17,005 nucleotides of DNA, from the NCBI GenBank assembly GCA_018725205.1, contig QLUB01000027.1, positions 1 through 17,005 of the forward strand, in the 5' to 3' direction. The DNA is from a candidate division NPL-UPA2 bacterium (GTDB lineage: Bacteria; Bacillota; UBA994). Of the stretch, positions 14,341-17,005 are shown piece by piece. The notes under the pieces are model-generated. The model was not told the origin of the DNA. It worked only from the letters and a program-made list of their open reading frames with translations, and made no database searches. Both the position numbers and the translations under genes were made by a program. The first letter of the stretch is position 1. Each line of letters starts with the position of its first letter.

Positions 14341-15798
14341 CTATCGCCAAACGGGTTGCCCGCCAAAAGTAATGCTCTGCAGTAGTCTCCGCACGCGATT
14401 GATGCCGGTTTCAGGCAATGGCGAATAGTGCAGTTCTGCGGCAAACGGCTCTAAATTGCGCTCGACAACAGCCCACCGCAGGAAGTCTACAGTCGCCCGC
14501 GCTTTGGCTTCGTTTTCTTGGTCGCGATACACCAGTATCCAAGTGATCCCAACTATCGGATAGGCTGTGTGGGCAATCGAGTCAGTGGGGTGAGTCATAA
14601 ACGAGGCGTCTTCCATAATGATCGCCGCAGCTGAGGCCGCTTCCACCGACGGGGCAATAAAGTTGCCTGCCCTGTTCTGCATATGGGCCATGCTCAGTCG
14701 GCTTTGCACTGCGGTCGACAATTCGACATAGCCAATGGCTCCGGGTAATTGGCTTACCTGTGCGGCTACGCCAGCATTACCGGCACCGCCTATCGTCGTG
14801 CCAGGCCATCTGACAGTCGTCCCTTCGCCCACATCGGTTCTCCACGTTGGACTGACTTTAGAGAGATAGTTCGTAAAGATAAACGTGGTGCCGCTGGAGT
14901 CTGAGCGTCTTACCAACGTAATGCGTTGGTCCGGTAGGCTGAGTGTTGGATTTAACAGCCTAATGGAAGGGTCGTTCCAGTGCGTTACGCGTCCTAAGTA
15001 GATGTCGGCTAAGGCCCCGGGCGTCAGGCGCAAACCGCTGCCGATACCGCCTAGGTTGTAAACTACTGCCACGGCACCCATCACTGTAGGGATATGCAGC
15101 ACTTCGTTAGGCCAGACTTGGGCTTGCTGCGCAGCTGTCATTGGCGCATCGGACCCGGCAAAGTCGAAAGTTCTGGCCAAAATACCGCGAATCCCGGCCC
15201 CGGAGCCTACTGAAGCGTACTCTATTTGCACGCGCGGATTAGTAACCGCTGCGTATTCAGTTATTAGGCGAGTGTACAGCGGGAAGGGGAAGCTAGCTCC
15301 ACCGGTCGTCATGCGCAGCTCACTCGTCACAGGGGAACGCATGCGCGACTGCGCTGCACTCGTGATGCGCACGATGCGTCGCGCGTCATCCCATTCCACG
15401 GTAGCACCCAGCGACTCGGCAATAAAGCGCACCGGCACCATCGTACGCCCGGCAAAAATCTGCGCTGGTTGGTCGAGTGCAACCGCGCGCCCGCCGACAG
15501 TGGCGTTTCTGTTGCCGATGGTCAGGCTAATCGTGACATTGCCTTGCCGACCCACAACTGTTTGCGTAGCATCGTTCCAAGTGACCTCCGCGCCTAAAGC
15601 CTCAAAGATAAGGCGCATCGGCACCATCGTGCGCCCGCCAATAATCTGAGGCGCGACATCGCCCCTAAGTTCGCGGGCGTTAAACTCAATAGTAATCGGC
15701 CTAGTGTCAGCTTGTGCCATCGCAGGTAACAACGAGACTAAAGTGACTAAGCATGCCAGTACAGCCAGTACGCGCGTAAGTAAACTTTGCTTTTTCAT
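14341..15798 (-). CDS. pstS: Phosphate-binding protein PstS with N-terminal copper-amine-oxidase-N-like repeats
   Basis: A secreted protein of 485 residues. It has a signal peptide (Lys-Lys, then a hydrophobic stretch ending in AMAQA) without a lipobox Cys. Two copies of a copper-amine-oxidase N-terminal-like (PF07833) repeat follow: QIIGGRTMVPMRLIFEALGAEVTWND and QIFAGRTMVPVRFIAESLGATVEWDD (about 50-150). The phosphate-binding domain then shows the expected ligand segments TTGGASFPFPLY, YASVGSGAG, FAGSDAPM and RRSDSSGTTFIF. In ordinary PstS the domain is held near the PstCA channel by a lipid anchor; here the repeats may anchor it to the cell wall or act as a stalk. GGGGGG lies 9 bases before ATG 15798; GTG 15801 is a possible alternative start. 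Confidence 0.93.
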   Translation of the reverse strand: MKKQSLLTRVLAVLACLVTLVSLLPAMAQADTRPITIEFNARELRGDVAPQIIGGRTMVPMRLIFEALGAEVTWNDATQTVVGRQGNVTISLTIGNRNATVGGRAVALDQPAQIFAGRTMVPVRFIAESLGATVEWDDARRIVRITSAAQSRMRSPVTSELRMTTGGASFPFPLYTRLITEYAAVTNPRVQIEYASVGSGAGIRGILARTFDFAGSDAPMTAAQQAQVWPNEVLHIPTVMGAVAVVYNLGGIGSGLRLTPGALADIYLGRVTHWNDPSIRLLNPTLSLPDQRITLVRRSDSSGTTFIFTNYLSKVSPTWRTDVGEGTTVRWPGTTIGGAGNAGVAAQVSQLPGAIGYVELSTAVQSRLSMAHMQNRAGNFIAPSVEAASAAAIIMEDASFMTHPTDSIAHTAYPIVGITWILVYRDQENEAKARATVDFLRWAVVERNLEPFAAELHYSPLPETGINRVRRLLQSITFGGQPVWR

Positions 15799-15822
15799 CA
15801 CTATCTACCCCCCAGTAATTGT

Positions 15823-15840
15823 CGGTGACTTATCTCACCG
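15823..15840. promoter_or_regulatory. Inverted repeat in the pstS leader
   Basis: CGGTGA (15823-15828) and TCACCG (15835-15840) form a perfect 6-base inverted repeat around a 6-base loop, about 25-40 bases upstream of pstS. It could be a leader hairpin or a regulator binding site. No T-run follows on the pstS strand, so it is not an intrinsic terminator. Confidence 0.35.
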
Positions 15841-15860
15841 CCCTGAGGGTAACACGCTGT

Positions 15861-15877
15861 TGTTAAGAGAGGGTTAA
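15861..15877 (-). promoter_or_regulatory. Possible PhoP (Pho) box upstream of pstS
   Basis: Read on the minus strand there are two TTAACA-like hexamers, TTAACC and TTAACA, separated by 5 bases. This is the spacing of the direct repeats (TT[ACT]ACA, 11-base period) bound by the Bacillus PhoP regulator under phosphate starvation. Only two repeats are seen and no convincing -10 element was found, so the call is tentative. Confidence 0.35.
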
Positions 15878-15917
15878 AGTAGTGGCAAATTTTGCGCAGG
15901 ATCCCCTCCCTCCCCCA

Positions 15918-15946
15918 TTGACAACTCCCGGGCATCATAACATACT
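15918..15946 (+). promoter_or_regulatory. Promoter of the Rrf2-cysK operon
   Basis: A perfect -35 hexamer TTGACA (15918-15923) is followed after 17 bases by CATACT (15941-15946), with an AT-rich stretch to the start codon at 15982. The 35-base leader contains imperfect repeats that could bind the Rrf2 protein itself, but no clear palindrome stands out. Confidence 0.5.
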
Positions 15947-15981
15947 AAGATGACTATATTACTTATGATTGGTGTGATAGC

Positions 15982-16425
15982 GTGAAGTTCTCTGCCAAGG
16001 GCATATACGGAATTAGACTGTTGGTCGATTTGGCCACACAGACGGAAAGGCGTCCGGTGTCGCTAAAGAGCATTGCCCAACGTCAACAGATTCCACTCGC
16101 CTACCTGGCACAGCTGGTGAGTCCGCTTATCACCGCGGGCATCATCAGCAGTGCACGCGGCCAGCGCGGCGGCATCGCCTTGGTGCGGCGCCCGGAAGAA
16201 CTCACCTTGCAGGAGGTAATAGCCCTGTATGAAGGACCCATCGCCCCCACAGACTGCGCCGCTGCCCGCGAGAGCTGCGAGCGCATGGCGCTGTGCGCTC
16301 TGCACGACGTGTGGCTTGAACTGGCTGCTGCCATGAACCGCTGCCTTAGCGGCATAACCCTGCGCGACCTATCCGAACGACACCAGATAAAGAGCGCTAC
16401 TTGCGCCTACCACTACCATATATAA
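15982..16425 (+). CDS. Rrf2-family transcriptional regulator with Fe-S-type cysteines (IscR/CymR-like)
   Basis: A 147-residue regulator. The N-terminal winged helix-turn-helix (1-70) contains KGIYGIRLLVDLA, a recognition helix IPLAYLAQLVSPLITAGIISSARGQRGGIAL, and the wing. A dimerisation helix follows, with three cysteines (C92, C99, C105, spaced C-x6-C-x5-C), the pattern of Rrf2 proteins that hold an Fe-S cluster. The last third ends in RHQIKSATCAYHYHI with a further Cys. The start is GTG 15982. The gene is 17 bases upstream of cysK, the same partnership as CymR-CysK in Firmicutes, but the cysteine triad is IscR-like. It probably controls cysteine or Fe-S synthesis genes, including its own operon. 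Confidence 0.88.
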   Translation: MKFSAKGIYGIRLLVDLATQTERRPVSLKSIAQRQQIPLAYLAQLVSPLITAGIISSARGQRGGIALVRRPEELTLQEVIALYEGPIAPTDCAAARESCERMALCALHDVWLELAAAMNRCLSGITLRDLSERHQIKSATCAYHYHI

Positions 16426-16442
16426 GGGGAAGGGAAGATTTC

Positions 16443-17005
16443 ATGCAAACCAACAAACCAGGCCTAAAGCGCGGCATCGCCAGAGACTCTACCGAGCTTA
16501 TCGGCAACACACCGTTAGTCAGGCTAAACCATATCACCCGGGGAGTAAGTGCACAGGTCGTAGCCAAGCTCGAGTCATTTAACCCTTTGGGGAGCGTAAA
16601 AGACAGAATGGGCGTGGCCATGATCGCCGACGCCGAAGAGCGTGGCCTCATCCACGCTGACACGGTGATTGTCGAGCCAACCAGCGGCAACACGGGCATA
16701 GCCTTAGCTTTTGTCTGCGCGGCTAAAGGGTACAAACTCGTTCTCACTATGCCGGATACCATGTCTTTAGAGAGACGCCAGCTCTTAGCCATTTTTGGGG
16801 CGGAATTGGTGCTGACGCCCGGAGCAGAAGGGATGACGGGTGCGGTGCGCAAGGCAGAAGAGCTCGCCGCTGCAGACCCCAACTACCTGATGCTGCAGCA
16901 GTTTAAGAATGCCGCAAACCCAAAAATTCATCGCCTCACCACGGCCGAAGAAATATGGCGGGATACCGATGGCTTGGTAGATATCTTGGTGGCGGGAGTT
17001 GGCAC
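16443..17005 (+). CDS. cysK: Cysteine synthase (O-acetylserine sulfhydrylase), 3' end outside the window
   Basis: The first 187 residues of a PLP-dependent cysteine synthase. Motifs in order: ELIGNTPLVRL (18-28), the PLP-lysine segment NPLGSVKDR (Lys53), TSGNTG (80-85) that binds the substrate carboxylate, and MPDTMSLERRQLLAIFGAELVLTP. It makes cysteine from O-acetylserine and sulfide in the cytoplasm. ATG 16443 lies behind AAGGGGAAGGGA. The N-terminus is about 10 residues longer than in typical CysK. The family could also include a CysM-type enzyme; the missing C-terminus prevents a finer call. Confidence 0.92.
   Translation, partial: MQTNKPGLKRGIARDSTELIGNTPLVRLNHITRGVSAQVVAKLESFNPLGSVKDRMGVAMIADAEERGLIHADTVIVEPTSGNTGIALAFVCAAKGYKLVLTMPDTMSLERRQLLAIFGAELVLTPGAEGMTGAVRKAEELAAADPNYLMLQQFKNAANPKIHRLTTAEEIWRDTDGLVDILVAGVG

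Overview
The window looks like chromosomal DNA from an anaerobic, spore-forming Bacillota of the Clostridia type. The evidence is a remnant gerA-type germinant-receptor operon, a multimeric NAD-linked [FeFe] hydrogenase operon, good AGGAGG-like ribosome binding sites with frequent GTG/TTG starts, and a moderately GC-rich base composition broken by short AT-rich promoter regions. I cannot name a genus. There are no rRNA or tRNA genes, no CRISPR array, and no intact insertion sequence.

Layout from left to right. (1) 1-276, minus strand: the 5' end of a murA-like gene. (2) 277-574: a heptanucleotide repeat array, a promoter, a yybP-ykoY (Mn2+) riboswitch and an intrinsic terminator, all reading into an ArsB/NhaD-type membrane permease (575-1837). 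(3) 1843-4636, minus strand: a decayed germinant-receptor operon. gerAA has lost most of its middle, gerAB is split over three frames with pieces missing, and gerAC is still an open lipoprotein gene. (4) 4637-4964: a second, exactly 7-bp-periodic repeat array followed by an AT-rich promoter region with a Rex-like operator. (5) 4965-10813, plus strand: a compact six-gene hydrogenase operon, made of a sensory-type [FeFe] hydrogenase, a DRTGG-domain protein, a small [2Fe-2S] protein, and HydC (NuoE-like), HydB (NuoF-like) and HydA. (6) 10832-11679: a third short heptamer array running into the 3' end of a RAYT/IS200-like protein that lacks the usual catalytic residues and carries a DnaA-domain-IV-like C-terminus. 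(7) 11732-15798, minus strand: the high-affinity phosphate uptake operon pstSCAB, in which PstS carries two copper-amine-oxidase-N-like repeats at its N-terminus. (8) 15982-17005, plus strand: an Rrf2-family regulator with three Fe-S-type cysteines, followed by a cysteine synthase that runs off the window.

How the parts work together. The hydrogenase operon probably links H2 to NAD(H). HydB lacks the C-terminal ferredoxin-like domain of bifurcating HydB proteins, so a simple NADH-dependent, non-bifurcating enzyme is a real possibility. The first two genes look like a sensing or regulatory module, and the Rex-like site would tie expression to NADH/NAD+. The riboswitch predicts that the first permease is turned on by Mn2+. 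The Rrf2-cysK pair recalls cysteine or Fe-S homeostasis circuits.

Most worth following up: the Mn2+ riboswitch upstream of an ArsB/NhaD-type permease, the hydrogenase operon with its sensor-like first gene and shortened HydB, and the heptamer arrays together with the altered RAYT-like protein.
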